Shown here in pieces: positions 33,190 through 41,658 of a stretch of 64,000 nt of DNA. Within the stretch, counting starts at the first letter, position 1; each line of letters opens with the position of its first letter. The DNA comes from Flavobacteriales bacterium. Its GTDB lineage: Bacteria > Bacteroidota > Bacteroidia > Flavobacteriales_G > Salibacteraceae. The DNA lies in the NCBI GenBank assembly GCA_020435995.1, contig JAGQYO010000011.1:1-64000 (forward strand). Direction: 5' to 3'. The notes beneath the pieces were generated by a model. That model was not told where the DNA came from. It saw nothing but the letters and a program-made list of their open reading frames with translations, and did no database searches. A program made the translations under genes and the position numbers.

Positions 33190-33837
33190 TTATGCACGAA
33201 TCGAAGCGCCTGCCATTATTTTGGCCTGGGCTTTTAGGTGGTTTTTTATCACCATCAATCCTTTGTTGAAGTTGATGTTGTTGTTGATAATGAGGTGGGC
33301 TTGGCTTCGATAAGGCAACAAATATTGTTGGAATGAAGGCAATACATGATGTTCCCATTGGTAGCGAACCTCTTCTTCGGGATAGCCCCTCTCGGTGGCG
33401 TCTCTATTAATACGCCGAGCAAGTTTAATTTCTTCATCTACCTCAATATACAATTTAAGGTCGAGCAAGTCCGCTATTTCGGTGTAATGCATAACAAACA
33501 AACCTTCCATAATGATTATGGGTGTAGGTTCAATTTTGATGACTTGTGGGGCAGAAGTGGCGTTGTTGAAGTTGTATTCATGAATTTCAATCGATTGGCC
33601 ATTCATTAGTTTTTGAAGGTCGTTGTAAAAAGCCTGTCGATCGATAGAGCTAGGTAGGTCAAAATTTACCCAGCCATTCTCATCCTTCTTTTGCTGGTCA
33701 ATAGGGAGGTAGTAATTGTCTTGAGAAACGACTGTAATGTGCTCGTTCGGAAGACTTGCTTTTAGCGCATTGATAAACGAAGATTTACCCGAACCTGAGC
33801 CTCCTACTATTCCTACCAAATATGGTTTTTCGTTCAT
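33190..33837 (-). CDS. udk: uridine kinase
   Basis: A 215-residue P-loop kinase that phosphorylates uridine and cytidine in pyrimidine salvage. Walker A is GIVGGSGSGKSSFINAL at residues 9-25; SQDNYYLP, DLPSSIDRQAF and the lid RRINRDATERGY are typical of Udk. A TATTTTTG element on the minus strand (33863-33870) lies 25 bases upstream. It is followed by the transaldolase gene after 75 bases, which has its own promoter-like element. Confidence 0.95.
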   Translation of the reverse strand: MNEKPYLVGIVGGSGSGKSSFINALKASLPNEHITVVSQDNYYLPIDQQKKDENGWVNFDLPSSIDRQAFYNDLQKLMNGQSIEIHEYNFNNATSAPQVIKIEPTPIIIMEGLFVMHYTEIADLLDLKLYIEVDEEIKLARRINRDATERGYPEEEVRYQWEHHVLPSFQQYLLPYRSQAHLIINNNINFNKGLMVIKNHLKAQAKIMAGASIRA

Positions 33838-33911
33838 GGTATTCCTTCAATTTATTCGTGGGCAAAAATAGGACGTAAATACGTTACGGTTTCACATACT
33901 AACCTTGTTTT

Positions 33912-34265
33912 ATGATTTCACTCTTACCCTCTCCGCTACGCACCATTTGGTCGGCCAAGCCTACCGAATTGGAGCCATTCGATTTTTATCTACGCCTCAA
34001 AGAAGAGTTGCGCCCCGATGTGGCCTATTTCTACCACCACCTCAGAGAAGGTATGAAGCTCCATGCATGGATTTCCGACAACCAATTGGAACTTACAGCA
34101 AAGGGATTTCTGATTTGCAAATTGCGTTTGGATCGGTTTCCGTTTAGGGCAAATCAAATTTCTGGCATGAAATTCATTATTCACCGCATAGAAAAACAAA
34201 AATATTTACCCTGTAAGTCATTGGAAATTAAAGTAATTGAGATTGAAAATTCACAACGTAAATAG
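33912..34265 (+). CDS. conserved-looking hypothetical protein
   Basis: A 117-residue soluble protein with no signal peptide or transmembrane segment. It contains aromatic and charged residues (FDFYLRLKEELRPDVAYFYHH) and ends in a basic stretch. I do not recognise the family. It is divergent from udk with a short intergenic space and 53 bases before the TPR gene. The ATG at 33912 is the only reasonable start. Overlapping alternative frames at this place are shorter and look less protein-like. Confidence 0.6.
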   Translation: MISLLPSPLRTIWSAKPTELEPFDFYLRLKEELRPDVAYFYHHLREGMKLHAWISDNQLELTAKGFLICKLRLDRFPFRANQISGMKFIIHRIEKQKYLPCKSLEIKVIEIENSQRK

Positions 34266-34318
34266 GTTGCGTTCTCACAAAATACTTTGGTCAAAGAATT
34301 ACAATAAAACAATAAATT

Positions 34319-35245
34319 ATGAAAGCAGAAAACAATAAGATTCGAGCCGCACGACCAGCAGAAATGAATATTCATGTTTGGAACGTGCTCAAAAAAATAG
34401 CAACTGAAATTCGCAAAACCGAAGGCGAAGGAAGTCCTTGGAAAAATAGGGTAATGGTAAGTTGTAAGGAGTTTTACCACATGCTTTTGGACAGCCATGG
34501 CAACCTTATTCTTCAAAACAAAGAATTGATTCACTTTGCTCAAAACGGTCATATTAAAAAATGGGCCAACGAAGTGTTATTAGATGGTATCAATCTGTTG
34601 AGCAACAGTGCGTATGACATAGCCATTCAAAAATTTGAATTGTACAAGAGTATGCTACCTGCCGAAAGCATAGGCGATTATTATTTAGCAAAAGCCTATC
34701 AAACCAAAATGGAATTGAGAAAAGCGTTAGTTCATATTAACTGTGCTCTTCAATTAGATTCAAAAAGTGCAAAATATTACACCCTAAGAGCTTCTATTTA
34801 TTCGGCGTTAGACCAAGATGAAAAGGCCAAAAGTGATTTAGATTTTGCCTTATTGATTGAGCCACTTTTGGCCAATGCTTATTATTTACGAGCCATTAAC
34901 CACTCAACCAGGGGTGATATTAAAATGGCTATTCAGGATTTGAAAAAGGCTATTGCTGTTAAGCCCGAGGAAGTGGATTACCATTTGGCGTTGGCCAATT
35001 CTTACTTGAGTATGGGCAAGTTTTCTGAGGCTTACGGTGCTTTTAGAAAGATTCTATCATTAAATCCGTTTCATGCGGAGGCCTTATTTCAGTGTGCTTC
35101 TATTAAAATTGAATTGGATATAGAAGTAAAAACCGCCGAAGAAGACCTTTGGATGGCACGCTCGTTAGGACATCCACTTGCCGAGAATTTATTGCTTGCA
35201 AGGTTTTATCCTGGTTGGGATTTACCATTATCGAATGTAGCATAA
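34319..35245 (+). CDS. TPR-repeat protein, cytoplasmic
   Basis: A 308-residue protein without a signal peptide. The N-terminal 90 residues (NIHVWNVLKKIATEIRKTEGEG and onward) have no match that I can name. Residues about 95-290 form five or so tetratricopeptide units (YYLAKAYQTKMELRKALVHI, YYTLRASIYSALDQDEKAKSD, YYLRAINHSTRGDIKMAIQDL, YHLALANSYLSMGKFSEAYGA). It is a probable protein-interaction scaffold. A TATTTTTG element just after it (35252-35259) suggests the ABC transporter downstream has its own promoter. Confidence 0.8.
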   Translation: MKAENNKIRAARPAEMNIHVWNVLKKIATEIRKTEGEGSPWKNRVMVSCKEFYHMLLDSHGNLILQNKELIHFAQNGHIKKWANEVLLDGINLLSNSAYDIAIQKFELYKSMLPAESIGDYYLAKAYQTKMELRKALVHINCALQLDSKSAKYYTLRASIYSALDQDEKAKSDLDFALLIEPLLANAYYLRAINHSTRGDIKMAIQDLKKAIAVKPEEVDYHLALANSYLSMGKFSEAYGAFRKILSLNPFHAEALFQCASIKIELDIEVKTAEEDLWMARSLGHPLAENLLLARFYPGWDLPLSNVA

Positions 35246-35340
35246 GCCGTTTATTTTTGCTTATGACCAATCAGCATCATTTGGTGAACTCGGTAATATT
35301 TTAACAATCATGTGGTTGGTCGATAGCATATTATTGTACT

Positions 35341-36030
35341 ATGATCAAACTGGTTGGCCTCAACAAGTATTATTATCTGGGAAAAACGCCGCTTCACGTT
35401 TTAAAAGACGTGGATTTGGAAATTGGCTCTGGCGAACTGGTTTCTATTATGGGCTCTTCCGGGTCGGGAAAATCTACTTTACTCAACATCCTTGGAATTC
35501 TCGACTCTTACCAAAGTGGAGAGTACTACCTCGATAATCACTTGGTAAAAGACTTATCACAACGCAAAGCAGCCAAATATCGAAATCAATTTCTCGGTTT
35601 TATTTTCCAATCCTTCAATCTTTTGAATTACAAAACAGCCGTTGAAAACGTAGCCCTTCCCCTTTATTATCAAGGTGTTCCGCGCAAAAAAAGGAATGCA
35701 CTGGCCATGGAATATTTGGAAAAAGTAAACCTATTGGATAGGGCCGAGCACCTCCCTTCAGAACTGAGTGGCGGACAGCAGCAACGGGTAGCCATAGCAA
35801 GAGCTTTAATAGCTAATCCGAAAGTGATCTTAGCCGATGAGCCTACAGGAGCTTTGGACTCAGAAACTTCAAACGAAGTGATGAATTTGTTTCGAATGGT
35901 CAACAAGGAGGGCATTACGGTGGTAATTGTTACACACGAAAACGAAATTGCAGCTCAAACCGATCGACTGATTCGCCTTAGAGATGGCGTGATAGATCAT
36001 CATGTGGTTCAAAATCAAACGAGTGGCTGA
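35341..36030 (+). CDS. ABC exporter ATP-binding protein, MacB/LolD type
   Basis: A 229-residue ATPase with Walker [13 protein letters not shown] (about residue 38), Q-loop FQSFNLL, signature [15 protein letters not shown], Walker [13 protein letters not shown] and the H-loop in VTHENE. The subclass matches the MacB/LolD/FtsE group that drives mechanotransmission exporters rather than import. Its stop shares one base with the start of the first permease (TGATG), so the two are coupled. It forms a four-gene operon with two permeases and an adaptor. Confidence 0.93.
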   Translation: MIKLVGLNKYYYLGKTPLHVLKDVDLEIGSGELVSIMGSSGSGKSTLLNILGILDSYQSGEYYLDNHLVKDLSQRKAAKYRNQFLGFIFQSFNLLNYKTAVENVALPLYYQGVPRKKRNALAMEYLEKVNLLDRAEHLPSELSGGQQQRVAIARALIANPKVILADEPTGALDSETSNEVMNLFRMVNKEGITVVIVTHENEIAAQTDRLIRLRDGVIDHHVVQNQTSG

Positions 36031-37265
36031 TGTTTGAATTGGACAATTGGCAAGAGATATTTGCTACCATCTCAAAGAACAAGCTTCGAACTTTCTTAAC
36101 GGGTTTTGCAGTGGCATGGGGCATTTTTATGCTCATTATTTTGTTGGGATCTGGCAATGGAATTGAGAATGGAGTTCGGGAGGATTTTAAAGATGATGCC
36201 GTCAACAGCCTTTGGTTCTACGGTGGAACCACCTCATTGCCCTACAATGGAATAAAAGAAGGGCGGGATATTCGATTTCACAACGATGATTTTGAATACA
36301 TCAAAGAACAAATTGAGGGCACCGAATATATTACCAACCGACGAAACATTTGGAATGCGGCCACTTCCTTCAAAAACGAAACAGGAAGGTATATGATGCG
36401 ATGTACCACGCCCGAGCATGTTGAGCTAGAAGGAAGCATAATGGACGAAGGGCGGTTTGTGAATGAAGACGATGTAACCCATTCCAGAAAAGTGATTGTA
36501 ATTGGAAAACAAGTGCGAAACGATTTGTTTAAAGACGGAAATGCCTTGGGTGAATTTATTAATGTAATGGGCATCATGTTTAAAGTCGTTGGGGTATTTA
36601 GTGATGAAGGCTCGGAGCGTGAGGAGCGCATCATGTATATTCCAATTTCAACGGGGCAAACGGTTTTTGGCTGGTCGGGGCGTACACGGTTAGATAATAT
36701 TCTTTTGACTGTGGGCGATGCCAGCTTGGTTGAAACGAGTTACATCGCTTGGCAAATCAACAATTACTTTGCAAGAAAATACAATTTTGACCCCGAGGAT
36801 AGACGCGCCATTTATATCAGAAACAATGTCGAGAATTTTCAAAAAGTAAGCAGTATGTTTCAAAATATCAGGTATTTCATTTGGTGCATTGGCATTGGGA
36901 CTATTCTCGCTGGCATTGTGGGTATAAGCAACATCATGATGATAGTGGTGAAGGAACGCACCAGAGAAATTGGAATTAGAAAAGCCCTAGGAGCCACTCC
37001 GTTTTCTATTGTGAGTTTGATACTTACCGAAGCTATTTTTATTACAAGTATAGCTGGCTACATTGGTCTTTTATTAGGCGTTTCACTTCTCGAGTTTTTG
37101 AGCAACAACCTTGAGGGAGTAGATATGTTTAAAAACCCCCAAGTGGATTTTAAAATTGCAATCGGATCTACACTGATGCTCATCTTTTTCGGAATCCTTG
37201 GCGGATTTGTTCCAGCCCAACGTGCTGCATCTATCGAACCTGTAATTGCACTTAGAGAAGAATGA
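36030..37265 (+). CDS. MacB-type ABC permease 1
   Basis: A 411-residue permease: N-terminal helix (about residues 18-38), large periplasmic MacB-PCD domain, then three C-terminal helices of the FtsX domain (about 280-305, 330-350, 370-392). Typical sequences are TISKNKLRTFLTGFAVAWGIFM at the start and GIGTILAGIVGISNIMMIVVKERTREIGIRKALGA (as adjoining motifs) before the last helices. It is paralogous to the next gene, which overlaps its stop by 4 bases. Together the two may form a heterodimeric export core. Confidence 0.92.
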   Translation: MFELDNWQEIFATISKNKLRTFLTGFAVAWGIFMLIILLGSGNGIENGVREDFKDDAVNSLWFYGGTTSLPYNGIKEGRDIRFHNDDFEYIKEQIEGTEYITNRRNIWNAATSFKNETGRYMMRCTTPEHVELEGSIMDEGRFVNEDDVTHSRKVIVIGKQVRNDLFKDGNALGEFINVMGIMFKVVGVFSDEGSEREERIMYIPISTGQTVFGWSGRTRLDNILLTVGDASLVETSYIAWQINNYFARKYNFDPEDRRAIYIRNNVENFQKVSSMFQNIRYFIWCIGIGTILAGIVGISNIMMIVVKERTREIGIRKALGATPFSIVSLILTEAIFITSIAGYIGLLLGVSLLEFLSNNLEGVDMFKNPQVDFKIAIGSTLMLIFFGILGGFVPAQRAASIEPVIALREE

Positions 37266-38530
37266 TACTTGACAGAGACAATTGGCATGAGGTGTATGTG
37301 GTTTTATCACGAAATCCGCTGCGCACTTTTTTGACCGCGTTTGGCGTGTTTTGGGGTATTTTCATGCTCATAGTGATGCTGGGAAGTGGCAAGGGCCTCC
37401 AAAATGGCGTTCAGGCAGATTTTGGATCTTATGCGACCAATAGCATGTTTATTTGGGCTCAGGGCACTTCAATGCCATACAAAGGCTTGCCAGCAAATCG
37501 TTACTTCGAGCTCAACAACCGAGATGTAGAAGTGCTCTTCGACAGAATTCCAGAAATTCAAACGATAGCACCAAGAACACAATTGGGAGGTTATGGTGAA
37601 AACACGGACATCAGCAGGAATAACATAAAAGGAAGCTTTTCGGTAATGGGCGATGTGCCTGAATTAATGGAGATTAATCCCAAGAAAATTAAAGAAGGAC
37701 GTTTCTTAAATCACTTTGACGTACTAGAAAAACGAAAGGTAGCAGTCATAGGAAGACGGGTAAAAGATGTGTTGTTTGATTTGGATGAAGATGCTTTGGG
37801 GCAGTCAATTTCAATAAATGGCGTTTACTTCACTGTAATTGGCGTTTTTGATGTTTTTAATGAAGCCACATCCGATGAGGACGAAATCGAAACCATTTTT
37901 ATTCCTATTTCCACTTTTCAGCAAGCATTTAACCGTGGCGAAAACATTGGTTGGATGAGCATAATGACTAAGGCAGATGCGCATATAGCAGATATTGAGG
38001 ACAAAGTAAAATCGGTACTGGCCGATCAGCACAGTGTCCATCCTGACGACAAAAGAGCTTTTGGTAGTTGGAATATGGAAAAGCAGTTTCTCAAAATGCA
38101 GAACCTATTTACCGGAATTAACTTCCTGATATGGATTGTGGGTATCGGGACGCTTTTGGCCGGAGTAATTGGAATAAGCAACATCATGCTCATTGTGGTA
38201 AAGGAACGAACCAAAGAAATTGGGGTACGCAAAGCATTGGGAGCTTATCCGTGGTCTATTATTTCTCAAATTGTGCTTGAAGCTATTACCTTAACTTCCA
38301 TCGCTGGTTATTTAGGGTTGATTGCGGGTGTAGCCACCTTGGAGGGAGTAAACCGCCTGCTTGTGAAATTTGAAGTGAAAAGCGAAATGTTTCAGAACCC
38401 AGAGGTGGATTTTAAAGTGGCCATTACAGCCACTGGAATTATCATAATTGCAGGCGCCATTGCGGGACTCATTCCAGCTCAAAAAGCTGCTCGAATAAAT
38501 CCCGTAATTGCATTAAAAACAGAAGGATAA
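37262..38530 (+). CDS. MacB-type ABC permease 2
   Basis: A 422-residue paralogue of the upstream permease with identical topology and matching landmarks: VLSRNPLRTFLTAFGVFWGIFM at the N-terminus, ERTKEIGVRKALGAYPWSII in the FtsX domain and IPAQKAARINPVIALKTEG at the C-terminus. Its periplasmic domain has diverged clearly from the first copy. The ATGA overlap with the upstream gene indicates translational coupling, and the adaptor gene follows 1 base after its stop. Confidence 0.92.
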   Translation: MILDRDNWHEVYVVLSRNPLRTFLTAFGVFWGIFMLIVMLGSGKGLQNGVQADFGSYATNSMFIWAQGTSMPYKGLPANRYFELNNRDVEVLFDRIPEIQTIAPRTQLGGYGENTDISRNNIKGSFSVMGDVPELMEINPKKIKEGRFLNHFDVLEKRKVAVIGRRVKDVLFDLDEDALGQSISINGVYFTVIGVFDVFNEATSDEDEIETIFIPISTFQQAFNRGENIGWMSIMTKADAHIADIEDKVKSVLADQHSVHPDDKRAFGSWNMEKQFLKMQNLFTGINFLIWIVGIGTLLAGVIGISNIMLIVVKERTKEIGVRKALGAYPWSIISQIVLEAITLTSIAGYLGLIAGVATLEGVNRLLVKFEVKSEMFQNPEVDFKVAITATGIIIIAGAIAGLIPAQKAARINPVIALKTEG

Positions 38531-38531
38531 A

Positions 38532-39665
38532 ATGATTAAAAAAACAATTCAGTTTTCAATTGGTTTAGCGCTCTTAGGAGGATTTGTTTATACGCTATGG
38601 TACCTATATAAAAAGTCGGAAGAGAAGCCGATGATGGCAATTACCGAAGAGCCATTTATATCTAATGTGATTAAAAAAACTGTGGCTACGGGTTCCGTTG
38701 TACCCAAAAAGGAAGTGATTATCAAACCCAATATTTCGGGGATTATTACTGAAATATATGTTGAAGCAGGCGACTTTATTAAGGCGGGAGATATCATTGC
38801 TAAGGTGAAGATAATTCCCGACTTGGAAAAACTAAATGCCGCTGAAAACCGAGTAGACAGAGCTAAACTGGCTTTAGAGAATGCCGAAATAGATTATAAA
38901 AGGTCGAAGAAGTTGCTTGATGACAAAGTGATTGCTCCTGCTGATTTTCAGCCAGTTGAATTGGCAAAGAAATCGGCCATAGAAGAGCTAGAAACCGCAC
39001 AAGACAATTTGGATATCATTCGAGAAGGTGCTTCTAAGAAAAGTTCGGTTGGAACAAACACCTTAATTAAAGCCACTGCAAATGGGATGATTTTGGACGT
39101 AACCGTAAAAGAAGGAAACTCTGTAATCGAAACAAATGCATTTAACGAAGGAACTCCCATTGCCAGTATCGCGGATATGACCGATATGATTTTTGAAGGT
39201 AAAGTGGACGAATCTGAAGTAGGTAAATTAAAACTCGGAATGCCTTTGATCTTGAGTATTGGGGCCATCGAAAACAAAAAATTTAGCGCAAACTTGACTT
39301 ATATCTCACCCAAAGGAAAAGAAGAGAATGGTGCTGTTCAGTTTGAGATTAAGGCCAGTTTGGTGCTCAACGATTCGGACTTTGTAAGAGCAGGCTATTC
39401 TGCCAATGCTGATATTGTTTTGGAAAGAGTAGATAGCGTACTGTGTTTAAACGAAAGTTTGTTACAGTTCGAAGACGGAGAAACATACATTGAATTAGAA
39501 ATTGCGTCTCAAGAATTTGAAAAAAGGACTATTAAAACAGGACTTTCAGATGGAATCATTACGCAGGTTTTGGAAGGTGTGGAGCTAGGCCATAAAATAA
39601 AAGCCGGAATGATGCCTGCAGATGAATTTGCTAAACGAGAAGAGCGAAACAAGGGCTCTAAATAA
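38532..39665 (+). CDS. MacA-type periplasmic adaptor
   Basis: A 377-residue membrane-fusion protein with an N-terminal anchor (residues about 6-25), first lipoyl half (VVPKKEVIIKPNISGIITEIYVEAGDFIKAGDIIAKV in parts), a coiled-coil hairpin (LEKLNAAENRVDRAKLALENAEIDYKRSKKLLDD in parts), second lipoyl half (TANGMILDVTVKEGNSV) and a beta-barrel. It would link the two MacB-like permeases to an outer-membrane channel; no TolC gene lies in this operon, so the one at 8055 or another must serve. It ends 6 bases from a convergent gene. Confidence 0.9.
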   Translation: MIKKTIQFSIGLALLGGFVYTLWYLYKKSEEKPMMAITEEPFISNVIKKTVATGSVVPKKEVIIKPNISGIITEIYVEAGDFIKAGDIIAKVKIIPDLEKLNAAENRVDRAKLALENAEIDYKRSKKLLDDKVIAPADFQPVELAKKSAIEELETAQDNLDIIREGASKKSSVGTNTLIKATANGMILDVTVKEGNSVIETNAFNEGTPIASIADMTDMIFEGKVDESEVGKLKLGMPLILSIGAIENKKFSANLTYISPKGKEENGAVQFEIKASLVLNDSDFVRAGYSANADIVLERVDSVLCLNESLLQFEDGETYIELEIASQEFEKRTIKTGLSDGIITQVLEGVELGHKIKAGMMPADEFAKREERNKGSK

Positions 39666-39671
39666 CGGAAC

Positions 39672-41609
39672 CTAATTTTTAAAATCTTCCAGAAGCCAGA
39701 ATGTAATTGGGTTTTCCTTGCGAACCGTAAACCCAAAGTTTGAAACCGCAAAACTGGAATTTGCGGCATTCCATAAATAAATGTTTACCCTTCCTTTTTG
39801 GGCTTTTTCGTGCAGGGTTTTTCCAGGCTCAAAGCGCATCACCACCCATTCTGATTGGCGGATTCGCGAGTCAAATGTTCTTGCTTGATAGACCAATTTC
39901 TCCCCGTTTCCATCTTGTATTTCTAATACCAAATGAACGTTGTTACTCACTTCAGAAGTCTTCAGTTGGAGATCTAACAATTGGTTGGGATGTGTAAAAA
40001 CCGAAGTATAGTCATCTGAAAATCCACATGGAAATTCATCTCCGTTTATTTTTAATTGAAGTTGGCCAGTTAAGTCGTTTTCCAACTTAGAATTTGAATT
40101 TATATTCCATATTTTACTCAAGGAATTTCCAGAAATACTTTCATTTAAAACAGTGTCATTGACAATAGGATAAACCAACTGATCGTTTTTCCTTTTGGAC
40201 AGCAACACGTACTTTTTGAGGTGGCCATATTCTACATCCAACAGATAGGGATATCGAATGCGAAAATCTGCTACCCAATCATTTTGTATAGCCCAAGGGA
40301 TGGCCAAGGCAATACGAGTAGGTTTCGCTTGACTCTCAATTAATGAGTCTACTTTGGATAAACTTTGCTCCGTTATTTCCTCAACAAAAAGCACATTGCT
40401 CAGCCTACCAAATTTCTTTTCGAGGTAGAATTTTACCATATCCGAACTGCGGTAAACAAAGGGAAACTCATCTTGTAATGCCAATCTGGCCTCCTCCGAT
40501 TTTTGATAAGGAATGTCGTATCCACCTTGGTAATAGAGCGAATAATACTGCCGACCATAGATAAGGGTGTATGAACCAACCACTAGAATGGCCATGACCA
40601 AGGCCCAGTTGTATTTCCATTTTCCGTGAAAGGAAAAAAGGCCAATGAGCAATGCCGGAAACCCAAAAAGCACTACTGAAAATTGCAACATGGGGCTTCT
40701 GAGAATGGAATAAACGTAGCCCAGAACTAAGGGAAATAAAAACCAACTGACAAGAATAATCCTACGTTTCGATAAGGCAACTTCGGTATTGTTGGCTTCA
40801 ATTTTTGAACTAAAAAAACCTAATAATACCGCTCCAATTCCAATCAGACAAAAAGCCCAATTGAAGTGAAAAATGAAGTAGAAATAATCAAATAACCACA
40901 ATTTATCTGGAGCCGCAAGCCACTCTCCAGGAGTTCCAAAAAGCAGATGTTTTACAAAAACAGGAAGTTGAGGAAGGTAAAAAGCCACCGTGATTCCAAT
41001 TAAAAGGAGCCATGGTTTCCTTTTTTCATTTGGAATAAAAAGCAATCCTGACAACAGAATTACGCCACCGAGAATATTTGCAAAGTAGTGGCTGCTATAA
41101 GCCAAAACCGCTGTCAAAACGAGCAAGATTTGATTGAATTTTGACCATTTCTTGAACAGAACAATTTCTCCCCAAAACCAGATTAAACACAGGATAAAAA
41201 AGGTGCCAATACCATAAGGTCGAATACTTTGGCTGTACATGATGTGGTATTGAATAACGGCTAACAAGGCCGCGCTCAAAAGTCCAGTTTGTGGGCTAAA
41301 CCACTTTCGGCCAATGAGATAAGTGAGTAGAACACTGCAAATTCCCGCTATAATAAAGGGTAGTTTGATAACCCAAAAAGAATATCCGAAAATTTTGGTG
41401 AGGCCATAAACCATGAGCTGAACTCCAACTGGGTGCACGTCGGTGTGATAGGCTTGGGTAATCACTTGCCAAACCGTGTCATAATCAGTTCGGACTAAGG
41501 TGCTAAGTTCATCTTGTATAAACGGAATTTCGGTAAACTTCCACAACCGAAGAAGGGAAGCTACACTCAGGATAACCAACAGAATGAAGTATTCTCGATA
41601 TTTAGACAT
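39672..41609 (-). CDS. GT39/PMT-like membrane glycosyltransferase
   Basis: A protein of about 645 residues with roughly 10-11 transmembrane helices in the first 350 residues and a 250-residue soluble C-terminal domain. The first periplasmic loop carries the Asp-Glu pair (FIQDELSTLVRTDYD) characteristic of lipid-linked-sugar-using GT-C enzymes (ArnT/PMT type). The C-terminal part looks beta-rich. The frame is open to a GTG, but the ATG at 41609 is preferred. Sugar and acceptor are unknown. It is a single gene, convergent with the exporter operon and divergent from recQ. Confidence 0.8.
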   Translation of the reverse strand: MSKYREYFILLVILSVASLLRLWKFTEIPFIQDELSTLVRTDYDTVWQVITQAYHTDVHPVGVQLMVYGLTKIFGYSFWVIKLPFIIAGICSVLLTYLIGRKWFSPQTGLLSAALLAVIQYHIMYSQSIRPYGIGTFFILCLIWFWGEIVLFKKWSKFNQILLVLTAVLAYSSHYFANILGGVILLSGLLFIPNEKRKPWLLLIGITVAFYLPQLPVFVKHLLFGTPGEWLAAPDKLWLFDYFYFIFHFNWAFCLIGIGAVLLGFFSSKIEANNTEVALSKRRIILVSWFLFPLVLGYVYSILRSPMLQFSVVLFGFPALLIGLFSFHGKWKYNWALVMAILVVGSYTLIYGRQYYSLYYQGGYDIPYQKSEEARLALQDEFPFVYRSSDMVKFYLEKKFGRLSNVLFVEEITEQSLSKVDSLIESQAKPTRIALAIPWAIQNDWVADFRIRYPYLLDVEYGHLKKYVLLSKRKNDQLVYPIVNDTVLNESISGNSLSKIWNINSNSKLENDLTGQLQLKINGDEFPCGFSDDYTSVFTHPNQLLDLQLKTSEVSNNVHLVLEIQDGNGEKLVYQARTFDSRIRQSEWVVMRFEPGKTLHEKAQKGRVNIYLWNAANSSFAVSNFGFTVRKENPITFWLLEDFKN

Positions 41610-41658
41610 CACAGCCACGAATCAAATGTAATTAAATGGCTTATCGAAGCTTTCTTTC

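Noticed and set aside
33905-34147. 80-codon plus-strand frame overlapping the 33912 gene
   Set aside because: It runs in another frame over a longer, more protein-like open frame with a good ATG.
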